A stretch of DNA of 6,144 bases from an uncultured Lachnospiraceae bacterium. GTDB taxonomy: Bacteria > Bacillota > Clostridia > Lachnospirales > Lachnospiraceae. Location: positions 1-6,144 of the forward strand of contig CAJUJR010000119.1 of NCBI GenBank assembly GCA_910586605.1, in the 5' to 3' direction. Under the pieces are notes generated by a model. It had not been told where the DNA came from and did no database searches. It saw only the letters and a program-made list of their open reading frames with translations. This document shows positions 6,118 through 6,144 of this stretch, in pieces. Numbering within the stretch: position 1 is the stretch's first letter; each line of letters starts with the position of its first letter. The position numbers were made by a program, and so were the translations under genes.

Positions 6118-6144
6118 TTCTGTAGAAAGCGAAAGTTTTGCCTT

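Overview
The window looks like chromosomal DNA from a low-to-moderate GC Gram-positive anaerobe of the class Clostridia, most likely Lachnospiraceae. I base this on strong AGGAGG-type ribosome sites, A/T-rich spacers with sigma-A-like promoters, and a clostridial-looking 6-phosphofructokinase. This placement is inference from sequence style, not from a search.

Layout. Positions 1-101 hold one arm of a diverged inverted repeat. A promoter (154-182) then drives a two-gene operon on the + strand. The first gene (219-2177) encodes the ATPase/Toprim B subunit of a type IIA DNA topoisomerase, and the second (2225-4480) the DNA-cleaving A subunit. They are separated by 47 bases holding a 12-bp hairpin. 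A structured convergent spacer (4481-4645) follows. It contains two hairpin-plus-U-tract terminators that work only for minus-strand transcription, and a perfect 15-bp palindrome. On the minus strand, pfkA (5910-4933) is followed 29 bases later by a gene for an 85-residue membrane-anchored, extremely acidic protein (4903-4646), apparently in the same operon. The pfkA promoter is at 5975-5947. Just upstream of it is the second arm of the inverted repeat (6117-6015), in the same orientation relative to pfkA as the first arm has to the topoisomerase operon.

How the genes relate. The two topoisomerase subunits form one A2B2 enzyme that passes one DNA duplex through another. Both catalytic cores carry gyrase-type signatures, but the A subunit lacks a recognisable GyrA box, the element needed to wrap DNA for negative supercoiling. 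The pair is therefore best read as a topoisomerase IV-like decatenase/relaxase derived from a gyrase-type ancestor. The pfkA operon serves glycolysis and has no evident functional link to it.

Most of the window is ordinary housekeeping DNA. The parts worth a second look are the ~103-bp inverted repeat pair bracketing both operons, the gyrase-like enzyme without a GyrA box, the one-sided termination at the convergent junction, and the acidic protein partnered with pfkA. I saw no CRISPR array, tRNA, rRNA, intact mobile element or defence system.
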